Source: Amycolatopsis tucumanensis (GTDB lineage Bacteria; Actinomycetota; Actinomycetes; Mycobacteriales; Pseudonocardiaceae). Taken from it: DNA of 32,701 nucleotides. Shown piece after piece: positions 16,160 through 23,186 of this stretch. The stretch's first letter is position 1. Each line of letters opens with the position of its first letter. A program made the translations under genes and the position numbers. A model generated the notes under the pieces. That model saw only the letters and a list, made by a program, of their open reading frames with translations. It had not been told where the DNA came from and made no database searches. The stretch is from positions 1 through 32,701 of the forward strand of contig NZ_JAKGSD010000077.1 of the NCBI RefSeq assembly GCF_021654135.1. The letters run 5' to 3'.

Positions 16160-16876
16160 TCACCTGCCTTCTGCGAACAGTCTGCCCAGCTGTTCGCACC
16201 GGGGCACCTGGCCGGTCAGCCGGAGCCCTTCCCAGATCGTCACCTGGTTCGCGGTCAGGACCGGCTTGGCCAGCCGCTCCTCGATCGCGCCCAGCACACC
16301 CAGCGTGCGCATCGCGGTGTCGGGCACCAGCACGGCGTCCGCCGCCGGGTGATCATGCGCCACCGCCAGCTCGACGACCGCCTCGGGGCTCAGCCTGCCC
16401 ACCTCCGCGGCCGTGTCGATGTCCTCACTCGACATGGCGACCACCTCGATGCCGCCCGCGCCGAGGAACTCCACGAACAGCTTCGCCACGTCGTCCGGGT
16501 AGCTCGCGGCCACCGAGACCCGCTTCAGACCGAGCGCCTGCGCGGCCCGGACGAACGCGAACGACGTGCTCGACGCCGGCTTGCCCGCGGCGGCCGACAG
16601 CTTCTCCACCTGCTCGTGCGCGCCCTGCCAGCGGTAGACGAAGCTGCCGCTGGTGCACGCCCACACCACGGCGTCCGGCTCGTGCTTGGCGAGCAGCGCG
16701 GCGCCCTCGGCCAGCCGCTTCTCGCTGCCCAGGTCGAGCAGCTCGGGCACGGCGTGCAGGTCGGTGCCGTAGATGTGCTCGACCGGCAGCGAGATCCGGT
16801 AACCCAGCAGCCGCTCGGCGAACGGGTAGTCGTCCTCCGCAGCGTGGTCCGGGTAGATGAAGCCGACGGTCGCCAT
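16160..16876 (-). CDS. Maleate isomerase / Asp-Glu racemase superfamily protein lacking the second catalytic Cys
   Basis: 238 residues from the ATG at 16876 (GGGAGG 7 nt upstream; a longer frame to 16891 would start inside the operator). The superfamily has two similar alpha/beta domains, each giving one active-site cysteine. The first is present in WACTSGSF (Cys74). The second position reads VPDTAMRT with Asp186 where SCTNL is usual, so the standard two-Cys racemisation or isomerisation chemistry should be altered. Arylmalonate decarboxylases and EutA-like proteins are relatives that also deviate from two cysteines. It lies between the two-Cys paralogue and the GntR gene, in one operon. It might decarboxylate or isomerise a dicarboxylate, or act as a partner of its paralogue; activity unproven. 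Confidence 0.82.
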   Translation of the reverse strand: MATVGFIYPDHAAEDDYPFAERLLGYRISLPVEHIYGTDLHAVPELLDLGSEKRLAEGAALLAKHEPDAVVWACTSGSFVYRWQGAHEQVEKLSAAAGKPASSTSFAFVRAAQALGLKRVSVAASYPDDVAKLFVEFLGAGGIEVVAMSSEDIDTAAEVGRLSPEAVVELAVAHDHPAADAVLVPDTAMRTLGVLGAIEERLAKPVLTANQVTIWEGLRLTGQVPRCEQLGRLFAEGR

Positions 16877-16891
16877 GCACAAACCTCCCAA

Positions 16892-16903
16892 ATTGTAGAC
16901 AAT
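16892..16903. promoter_or_regulatory. GntR operator between the two isomerase-like genes
   Basis: Perfect ATTGT-AG-ACAAT dyad inside the 42-nt gap between two same-strand genes. A minus-strand TAACGT -10-like box just upstream would place the start of an internal transcript within the dyad. It shares its core with 6017-6032 and 17709-17722. Confidence 0.65.
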
Positions 16904-16918
16904 CCTACGTTACGGTGT

Positions 16919-17659
16919 TCAGGACACTTCGCGCAGCCACTTGCCGGGACCGACGATCGGCAGTTCCATGCGTCTCAGGCAAGCCCACATCGTGAGCTGG
17001 TTCGCGGTCAGCACGGGCTTGCCCAGGGCCACCTCCAGCGGTTCGATCACGTCGTACGTCGGGAGGTTCGTGCAGCTCACGAAGATCGCCTCGGCGTCGG
17101 GGTGGTCGGCGCCGAGTATCCGCTCGGCGATCGTGCGGTAGCTGACCTTCCAAATCCCGCCGCCGAGCCCGAGGTGGTCGCTGGAAACGGTGTCCACGTT
17201 CAGCTCGGCGAGGAAGTCGTGCAGGCTCGCCGTCAGGTCCGCGTCGTAGGGGGTGATCACCGCGACCTTGTGGACGTCCAGCAGGTGCAGCACCTCGGCC
17301 AGCGCGCCCGACGTGGTGACCGCGTCCGGCGCGCCGGCGTCGCAGATCGCCTTGCACAGCGAGCGTTCGTAGTCCAGGCCGTTGACGAAGCTGCCCGACG
17401 TGCACAGGTACGCGACCACCTCGGGCTCGACGTGCAGCACGTCGCGGGTGGCGGCGGCCAGGTGCTGGTGGTTGCTGACCAGCTGGGCCATCTCCATGCT
17501 GACCGGCACCGGTTCGTAGGGCGTGCGGGCGAGGTGCAGCGACACCTCCATCGGGATCCAGCGCCAGAGCTCGCGCTCCAGCGCCAGGTCGAAGGGTGCG
17601 ATGACTCCGATGCCTCGCTGCGCCAGTGGCCCGTCGAAGACAGGGAAGTCGAAATCCAA
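16919..17659 (-). CDS. Maleate isomerase / Asp-Glu racemase superfamily protein, two-Cys form
   Basis: 246 residues from TTG at 17659, chosen because GGAGG stands 7 nt upstream and no ATG/GTG is nearby in frame. Both catalytic cysteines are present: LCTSGSFVNG (Cys86) and VSCTNLPTYDVIE (Cys196), with the KPVLTANQLTMW segment that is typical of maleate cis-trans isomerases. Members convert maleate to fumarate or racemise/isomerise related acids without cofactor. First gene of the operon ahead of its one-Cys paralogue and gntR; its near-consensus promoter is overlapped by the operator at 17709-17722. Substrate unknown. It could equally be an Asp/Glu or hydantoin racemase-type enzyme. Confidence 0.85.
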   Translation of the reverse strand: MDFDFPVFDGPLAQRGIGVIAPFDLALERELWRWIPMEVSLHLARTPYEPVPVSMEMAQLVSNHQHLAAATRDVLHVEPEVVAYLCTSGSFVNGLDYERSLCKAICDAGAPDAVTTSGALAEVLHLLDVHKVAVITPYDADLTASLHDFLAELNVDTVSSDHLGLGGGIWKVSYRTIAERILGADHPDAEAIFVSCTNLPTYDVIEPLEVALGKPVLTANQLTMWACLRRMELPIVGPGKWLREVS

Positions 17660-17708
17660 GGCTCAGCCTCCGGGACGTTCTGAAGGAAGCCTCCGGGGTG
17701 GCTCCTCG

Positions 17709-17747
17709 GATTGTTGACAATCATACGACCGGCTCTTACCGTGTCAA
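17709..17747. promoter_or_regulatory. Overlapping divergent promoters with one GntR operator
   Basis: Plus direction: TTGACA (17714-17719), 17 bp, TACCGT (17737-17742), start near 17749. Minus direction: TTGACA (17742-17747), 16 bp, TATGAT (17720-17725), start near 17713. The perfect dyad GATTGT-TG-ACAATC (17709-17722) contains the plus -35 and covers part of the minus -10 and its start, so one bound repressor could shut both transcripts. Confidence 0.75.
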
Positions 17748-17749
17748 CG

Positions 17750-18745
17750 GTGATCGGTACTGAGAATCCGGTGCTGGCGGTGTTGTGCGGTGAAGACCAG
17801 GCCCGGGACCTCACCGAATCGCCGGCCATGCAGCGCATCGCTTCGACGGCCGTCGTGCGTTACACGGGCGAGGCCGGCCTGGCCGACGCGCTCCGCGGCG
17901 CCGACGTCCTTTTTGTCCACGACTTCCTTTCCCGTGCGGTGCCGGAGGCCTGGCACGCGGCGGACCGCCTGCGCTGGCTGCACATCGCGAGCGCCGGGGT
18001 GGACCCGGTGATGTTCCCCGGGATGCGGGACAGCGACGTCGTGCTCACCAACTCGCGCGGCGTGTTCGACGACTCGATAGCGGAATACGTCCTGGGGGTC
18101 ATCCTTACCTTCGCGAAGGACCTGCACGGGTCGCTCGACCTGCAGCGTCAGAGCCGCTGGAAGCACCGCGAGACCGAGCGGATCGCCGGGCGCTCGGCGC
18201 TGGTGGTGGGCACCGGGCCGATCGGCAGGGCGATCGCGCGGATGCTGCGCGCGGTCGGGATGAGCGTCTCGGGCGCCGGCCGCCGGGCGCGCTCCGGAGA
18301 CCCGGACTTCGGGGACGTGCACGCGTCGGACCGGCTGGTGGAGCACCTGCCGGCGTTCGACTACGTCGTCGCCGTGGCGCCGCTGACCGAGGAGACCAAG
18401 GGCCTGTTCGACGCCGCGGCGTTCGCCGCGATGAAGCCGACCGCGCGGTTCGTCAACGTCGGCCGCGGCGAGCTGGTGGTCACCGGCGACCTGGTCGAGG
18501 CCCTGCGGACGGGGCGCATCGCGGGCGCCGCGCTGGACGTGTTCGACACCGAGCCGCTGCCCATTGACAGTCCGTTGTGGACGATGCGGAACGTGCTGGT
18601 CTCGCCGCACATGTCCGGTGATTTCATCGGGTGGCGGGACACGCTGGTCGAGGTGTTCGCGGACAACTTCCACCGCTGGCAGACTGGCGCCCCGCTTCGT
18701 AATGTCGTGGACAAGCAGCTGGGGTACGTGCCGTCCGATCGGTGA
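17750..18745 (+). CDS. D-2-hydroxyacid dehydrogenase, NAD-dependent
   Basis: 331 residues if translation starts at GTG 17750, which lies at the predicted transcription start, so the mRNA would be leaderless; the longer frame from TTG 17711 begins inside the operator. Rossmann motif VVGTGPIGRAIARML, and the catalytic triad of the family: Arg239 (NVGRGEL), Glu268 (DTEPLP) and His287 (SPHMSG). The enzyme interconverts D-2-hydroxyacids and 2-oxoacids; the substrate is not predictable. It is followed by the amidase gene 10 nt downstream and divergent from the isomerase/GntR operon with a shared operator. It may reduce or oxidise a 2-oxodicarboxylate of the pathway (inference). Confidence 0.88.
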   Translation: MIGTENPVLAVLCGEDQARDLTESPAMQRIASTAVVRYTGEAGLADALRGADVLFVHDFLSRAVPEAWHAADRLRWLHIASAGVDPVMFPGMRDSDVVLTNSRGVFDDSIAEYVLGVILTFAKDLHGSLDLQRQSRWKHRETERIAGRSALVVGTGPIGRAIARMLRAVGMSVSGAGRRARSGDPDFGDVHASDRLVEHLPAFDYVVAVAPLTEETKGLFDAAAFAAMKPTARFVNVGRGELVVTGDLVEALRTGRIAGAALDVFDTEPLPIDSPLWTMRNVLVSPHMSGDFIGWRDTLVEVFADNFHRWQTGAPLRNVVDKQLGYVPSDR

Positions 18746-18755
18746 GGAGTTCACC

Positions 18756-20150
18756 ATGAGCACCCTGTTGACGGCGAGTGAGCTGGTCGCCGCCTACTCG
18801 ACCGGCGAGATCAGCCCCGTCGAGGCGACCGAGGCCGCGCTGCGCTCGATCGAGGAGCGGGACAGGGAGTGCAACGCGTTCTGCCTGGTCGACCCGGAGG
18901 TGGCCCGCGAGGGCGCCAAGGCGTCGGAGGCGCGGTGGCGCGAGGGCAACCCGATCGGCTCGCTGGACGGGGTGCCGACCTCGATCAAGGACATGTTCCT
19001 CACCCAGGGCTGGCCCACGCTGCGTGGTTCGACGTGCATCGACCGGGACCAGCCGTGGGAGGTGGACAGCCCGGTCACCGCGCGGCTGCGGGAGAACGGG
19101 CTGGTCCTGCTCGGCAAGACGACCACGCCCGAGCTGGCGTGGAAGGGCGTGACGGACAACCCGCTGACCGGGGTGACGCGCAACCCGTGGAACCCGGCGA
19201 AGACGCCCGGCGGGTCCAGCGGCGGCAGTGGTGCGGCGGTCGCGGCCGGGATGGGTGAGCTGTCGGTCGGGACCGATGGTGGCGGGTCGGTGCGGATCCC
19301 GGCGTCGTTCTGCGGGATCGTGGGGTTGAAGCCGACATACGGTCGTATCCCGTTGTGGCCGGCGAGCCCGTTCGGGGCGTTGTCGCATGCCGGGCCGATG
19401 GCGCGGTCGGTGTCGGACGTGGCGTTGTTGCTCGACGTGCTGGCGCTGCCGGACCACCGGGACCCGAACGCGCTGGAGCCGCCGCTGGGCGCGTACCGCG
19501 AGGCCGTGCGGCGGGACGTACGGGGCCTGTACGCCGCGTTCTCGCCGACGCTTGGCTGGGCCCGGGTGGACCCGGAGGTGCGGCAGATCGTCACGTCGGC
19601 GGTGGCCGCGCTCGACGAGGCCGGGCTGCGGGTCGAGGAGGCCGACCCGGGTTTCGCCGACCCGCGGGAGGCGTTCGACGTGCTGTGGTCGACCGGCGCC
19701 GCGCAGTGGCTCGACACGTTCCCGGCCGGCTGCGAGGCGAAGATCGACCCGGGCCTGCGGCAGGTGTGGGAGCAGGGGAAGACGTACTCGGCGTCGGACT
19801 ACCTGGCGGCGAACGCGGAGCGCGCGGCGCTGGGCATCCGCATGGGCGAGTTCCACACGCGGTACGACGTGCTGATCACCCCGACGGTGGCCGTCCCGCC
19901 CTTCGAGGCTGGGTTTGACGTGCCGCCGGGCAGCGGAATGAGCGGCTGGCCGGACTGGACGCCCTTCACGTACCCGTTCAACATGACCCAACAGCCGGCG
20001 ATCAGCGTCCCGGCGGGGACGACGGCGGATGGTCTGCCGGTGGGGTTGCAGATCGTGGGGCCGCGGCACTCGGATGACCTGGTGCTGGCGGTGGCGAGGC
20101 TGTTCGAGGAGGTCCGTCCCTGGCCGACGGACCGACCCGCTGGACGGTGA
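18756..20150 (+). CDS. Amidase signature family hydrolase
   Basis: 464 residues from ATG 18756, with GAGGAG overlapping the stop of the dehydrogenase and 6 nt spacing. The Ser-cisSer-Lys triad is complete: Lys78 in TSIKDMF, Ser154 in TPGGSSGGSGAA, and nucleophile Ser178 in GTDGGGSVRIPASFCG, followed by GLKPTYGR. The family hydrolyses amide bonds of small carboxamides to acid and ammonia. GatA is unlikely because gatB and gatC are not near. As the only hydrolase of the regulon it may act early, releasing ammonia or an amino acid from the substrate. No secretion signal, so cytoplasmic; no transporter gene for the substrate is in the window. Confidence 0.9.
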   Translation: MSTLLTASELVAAYSTGEISPVEATEAALRSIEERDRECNAFCLVDPEVAREGAKASEARWREGNPIGSLDGVPTSIKDMFLTQGWPTLRGSTCIDRDQPWEVDSPVTARLRENGLVLLGKTTTPELAWKGVTDNPLTGVTRNPWNPAKTPGGSSGGSGAAVAAGMGELSVGTDGGGSVRIPASFCGIVGLKPTYGRIPLWPASPFGALSHAGPMARSVSDVALLLDVLALPDHRDPNALEPPLGAYREAVRRDVRGLYAAFSPTLGWARVDPEVRQIVTSAVAALDEAGLRVEEADPGFADPREAFDVLWSTGAAQWLDTFPAGCEAKIDPGLRQVWEQGKTYSASDYLAANAERAALGIRMGEFHTRYDVLITPTVAVPPFEAGFDVPPGSGMSGWPDWTPFTYPFNMTQQPAISVPAGTTADGLPVGLQIVGPRHSDDLVLAVARLFEEVRPWPTDRPAGR

Positions 20151-20195
20151 GTTGGGCGGCCTGCGGTTTGGTGGGCTGGGCGGCCGGCTGGGCGG

Positions 20196-20632
20196 TGAAT
20201 GGCTCGTTCATCGCCGCGCGACCTGCATCTTTCATCGCGTCGCGAGTGGCGCGTGCATGAGTGGACCTCTCGCCGAACGATGAACGGTCCGTTCATCGCT
20301 GCGCGAGCTGCACCTGTCGTCGACCCGCCGGTGGCGCCTGTGTGAGTGGGCCTCTCGCCGAGGCGTGAATGGTCCGTTCATCGCGGCGCGAGGTGCCCTG
20401 TCGTCGAGTCGCGAGTGGCACCCGCACGAGTGGACCCCTCGCCGAGCGATGAACGGTCCATTCACGCCGGGCGAGGTGCCCTGTCGTCGTGTCGCGGGTG
20501 TCGCGTGCATGAGTGGGCCTCTCAGCGAGTGATGAATGGCCCGTTCATCGCGGCGCGAGGTGCCCTGTCGTCGAGTCGCGAGTCGCACCCGCAAGAGCGG
20601 TCCACTCGCCGAACCATGAACGACCCGTTCAC
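20196..20632. repeat. Tandem array of about five 84-bp units (non-coding gap 20151-20717)
   Basis: Units begin at 20196, 20281, 20366, 20450, 20533 and a partial one at 20617, with lengths 85, 85, 84, 83 and 84 bp. Each opens with a dyad of the form TGAAYGG-N-CCRTTCA (perfect TGAACGG-T-CCGTTCA in the second unit; in others changes mostly keep G-U pairing), followed by a GCGCGAGGTGCC segment, a GTCGTCGAGTCGCGAGT segment and GAGTGGACCTCTCGCCGA. In some units GGTGCC and GGCACC can pair around the middle segment. The period near 28 codons leaves long spurious frames on both strands. Units differ by point changes and 1-2 bp indels, so the array is old. The remaining 20633-20717 shows no gene. Confidence 0.85.
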
Positions 20633-20717
20633 CCACCACCAAAATCCACAAAGGACCCCAAACCACCCACGCCAGCTCCACGATGCGCCCCACCGCGCCA
20701 TGTGCTGTCCTTGAACC

Positions 20718-21692
20718 ATGCGGAGAACCACTTTGGGCAAGAGCGGACTCGACGTCTCCCGGATCGCGTTCGGGACCTGGCAGCTCGGAGGCGACTGGGG
20801 CTCCTTCGACGAGGACGCGGCCGTCCAGGCCATCCAGCACGCACGTGAGCTCGGCGTGAACTTCTTCGACACCGCCCAGGCGTACGGCTTCGGCAAATCG
20901 GAGGCCCTCCTCGGCCGCGCCCTGCGGGACGAGCTGAAACGCGACCGCGACAGCCTCGTGATCGCCACCAAGGGCGGCATCAACCCGGGCAGCGACCGGC
21001 CCCGCGACGCCCGCCGCGACTGGTTGCGCAAGGGCGTCGACGAGAGCCTGCGCCACCTCGGCCTCGACCACATCGACCTGTACCAGGTCCACTGGCCCGA
21101 CCCGGACACCCCGGCCGAGGAAACCGCCCAGGCACTCCAGGAACTCGTCGACGCGGGCAAGATCCGCCACGTCGGCGTGTCCAACTACGACACCGCGCAA
21201 CTGGCCGCGTTCGACCGCACCCGCCCGGTCGAGACCCTGCAGCCGCCCTACCACCTGTTCCGCCGCGCGATCGAGGACGACCCGCTCCCGTACTGCCGCG
21301 AGCACAACATCGGCGTCCTCGTCTACAGCCCGCTCGGCAGCGGCCTCCTCACCGGCGCCCTCAACCCGCGCACGACCTTCGAGCCCGGCGACTGGCGCGC
21401 GAACTCCAGCGCGTTCCAGGGCGCGAACTTCCAGAAGAACCTGGAGGTCGTCGAGCAGCTGAAGAACCTCGCGGCCGAGAAGGGCGCCACCGTCAGCCAG
21501 CTCGCCATCGCCTGGACCCTGCACCAGCCGGGCGTCCACGTGGCGATCGTCGGCGCGCGGCGGGCCCGCAACATCGAGGACAGCGTCGCCGCGGCGGATC
21601 TCGACCTCACCGGCGACGACCTGGCCCGCATCGAGGAGATCACCTCGCGTGGCGTCCAGGTCGAGGGCGCCAGCCCGGAGGGCGTGGCCTGA
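20718..21692 (+). CDS. Aldo/keto reductase
   Basis: 324 residues, a complete TIM-barrel AKR with the catalytic tetrad Asp51, Tyr56 (FFDTAQAYGFG), Lys85 (IATKGG) and His125 (YQVHWPD). VGVSNYD and VAIVGARRARNIEDS bind NADPH. It resembles the YhdN/AKR11-type general stress reductases and would reduce aldehydes or ketones in the cytoplasm. ATG at 20718; no Shine-Dalgarno is seen, so the transcript may be leaderless, though no clear TAnnnT box is visible. Monocistronic; ends at a bidirectional terminator shared with the acyltransferase gene. Confidence 0.9.
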   Translation: MRRTTLGKSGLDVSRIAFGTWQLGGDWGSFDEDAAVQAIQHARELGVNFFDTAQAYGFGKSEALLGRALRDELKRDRDSLVIATKGGINPGSDRPRDARRDWLRKGVDESLRHLGLDHIDLYQVHWPDPDTPAEETAQALQELVDAGKIRHVGVSNYDTAQLAAFDRTRPVETLQPPYHLFRRAIEDDPLPYCREHNIGVLVYSPLGSGLLTGALNPRTTFEPGDWRANSSAFQGANFQKNLEVVEQLKNLAAEKGATVSQLAIAWTLHQPGVHVAIVGARRARNIEDSVAAADLDLTGDDLARIEEITSRGVQVEGASPEGVA

Positions 21693-21697
21693 CCACC

Positions 21698-21724
21698 GGC
21701 GGGGGCCGCGCGCCGGCCCCCGCC
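21698..21724. terminator. Bidirectional hairpin terminator
   Basis: Perfect 11-bp stem GGCGGGGGCCG / CGGCCCCCGCC with a 5-nt loop in the 36-nt gap between convergent genes. Confidence 0.7.
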
Positions 21725-21728
21725 CGCG

Positions 21729-23093
21729 TCAGCGCGCGGCGAACTCCAGTTCCTCCAGCGCCGTGTCCAGGTGCGTCAGGATCCGCTGCAGGTGCGGCAC
21801 CGACCGGCGGCACCCGGTGATCCCGAAGTCCAGGTTGTCCCCGTTGTTGGTCAGCGTGATGTTGAGCGCCTGCCCATCGAGCAGCACCGACGCCGGGTAG
21901 ATGCCGTCCAGCTTCGCGCCATTCCAGTACATCTGCTTGCGCGGCCCGGGCACGTTCGAGATCACCAGGTTGAACGGCGGACGCGTGTTGTTCACGAACC
22001 CGGGCACCGGCGAGATGCCCAGCTGCGCCACGTTGATGCCGGACAGCAGCAGCGCCTGCAACGGCGTCAGCTCCTTGAAGATCCGCTTCGCCTCGCGCAT
22101 CGACTGGTGGATCGTCATCAGCCGGGACGCCGGATCCGGCTTGTCGGTGCCGAGGTTGCACAGCACCGCGCCGATTTGGTTGCCCGCGGCCTCACCGGTG
22201 TCGGTCGGCTTGCGCATCGACACCGGCACCATCGCGACCAGCGGCGCGTCCGGCAGCGCGCGCTGCTCGATGAGGTAGTCCCGCAACGCGCCCGAGCACA
22301 TCGCGAGCACCACGTCGTTGCGGGAGGTCCCGGTGGCGGTCGCGATCGCGCGCACCCGCCCGAGCGGCCAGGACTGCGCGGCGAACCGGCGCGCACCGCC
22401 GATCGGCACGTTGAAGATCGTCTTCGGGGCCTGCATCGGCAGCAGCAGCGTGTGCTCACGGAAGGCTTCCCGCGCCACCTTCGCCGCCGCCGGCGCCATT
22501 CCGGCGATCTGCTTCAGCGAACTCGTGCCCATCCGCAGCAGTGACCGTGCGTTACGCGGCGGCTTGCCGCGCGGCACCTGACGCGAGCCCCACGGCGGCG
22601 GGCAGCTGCGGTCGTCCGGGTCGTCGGACAGCGTGCCCTGCAGGTGCCGCAACGCCGAAACACCGTCCATCAGCGCGTGGTGCACCTTGCTGTACATGGC
22701 GAACCGGCCGTCCTGCAGGCCTTCGACCAGGTGGATCTCCCAGAGCGGGCGGTGCCGGTCGAGCAGCGTGCTGTGCCAGCGCGACGTCAGCTCCAGCAGT
22801 TCCCGCACCCGGCCCGGGTACGGGAGCGCGGAATGCCGGAAGTGGTAGTCGAGGTCGAGGTCGTCGTCGCTCGCCCAGGCGGCGTAACCGAGCGTGTTCA
22901 CGGGGCGGGCGACGCGCTGCCGGAACAGCTGCCGCACGTCGGTGTTCTTGACCAGGTCCTCACGCAGGCTGCGCAGCCAGGTGTGGTCGGCGCCCTCGGG
23001 AGTCTGGAACAGCTGCAGGCCGCCGACGTGCATCGGGTGCTCGCGGCTTTCCACCAGCAGGAACATCGAGTCGGTGAAGGGCATCAACGGCAT
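21729..23093 (-). CDS. Wax ester synthase / diacylglycerol acyltransferase (WS/DGAT) family
   Basis: 454 residues, the usual WS/DGAT length. The N-terminal acyltransferase motif HHALMDG (His138, His139, Asp143, Gly144) is intact, preceded by RPLWEIHLVEGL. The second half has the conserved NDVVLAMCSGALRDYL, GNQIGAVLCNL and NLVISNVPGP blocks. The enzyme would join acyl-CoA to a fatty alcohol or diacylglycerol, making storage lipid at the cytoplasmic membrane. ATG at 23093 with AAGGTGGT upstream. Not obviously in an operon. Related acyltransferases such as PapA-like enzymes lack these C-terminal blocks, so this call is firm at family level; preferred acceptor unknown. Confidence 0.92.
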   Translation of the reverse strand: MPLMPFTDSMFLLVESREHPMHVGGLQLFQTPEGADHTWLRSLREDLVKNTDVRQLFRQRVARPVNTLGYAAWASDDDLDLDYHFRHSALPYPGRVRELLELTSRWHSTLLDRHRPLWEIHLVEGLQDGRFAMYSKVHHALMDGVSALRHLQGTLSDDPDDRSCPPPWGSRQVPRGKPPRNARSLLRMGTSSLKQIAGMAPAAAKVAREAFREHTLLLPMQAPKTIFNVPIGGARRFAAQSWPLGRVRAIATATGTSRNDVVLAMCSGALRDYLIEQRALPDAPLVAMVPVSMRKPTDTGEAAGNQIGAVLCNLGTDKPDPASRLMTIHQSMREAKRIFKELTPLQALLLSGINVAQLGISPVPGFVNNTRPPFNLVISNVPGPRKQMYWNGAKLDGIYPASVLLDGQALNITLTNNGDNLDFGITGCRRSVPHLQRILTHLDTALEELEFAAR

Positions 23094-23174
23094 CGGTGAC
23101 CACCTTCCGTCCAGGGCGCTGGTGTGCCCAGGGTCATTGAGTCTACGCGTACTGCTACGGCCCGGAACACAATC

Positions 23175-23180
23175 TACGCT
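23175..23180 (+). promoter_or_regulatory. -10 box of a leaderless gene
   Basis: TACGCT followed by 6 nt and then the ATG at 23187, which would therefore be at or next to +1. The -35 region is weak. Confidence 0.45.
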
Positions 23181-23186
23181 GAGGGA

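Noticed and set aside
17711..17749. TTG start of the D-2-hydroxyacid dehydrogenase at 17711
   Set aside because: It would lie inside the -35 box and operator; GTG 17750 coincides with the predicted transcription start.
15491..20150. Ectoine degradation (eut/doe) or nicotinate-maleamate pathway
   Set aside because: EutA-like and aminotransferase types would fit ectoine and amidase plus maleate isomerase would fit nicotinate, but ectoine hydrolase, deacetylase, hydroxynicotinate and ring-cleavage genes are absent from the window.
20196..20632. Tandem 84-bp repeats as a CRISPR array
   Set aside because: Units are contiguous with no unique spacers and diverge along their length; no cas genes are near.
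20232..21539. 435-codon minus-strand frame through the repeats and the aldo/keto reductase
   Set aside because: Repeat period near 28 codons keeps frames open; the right part is antisense to a complete reductase gene.
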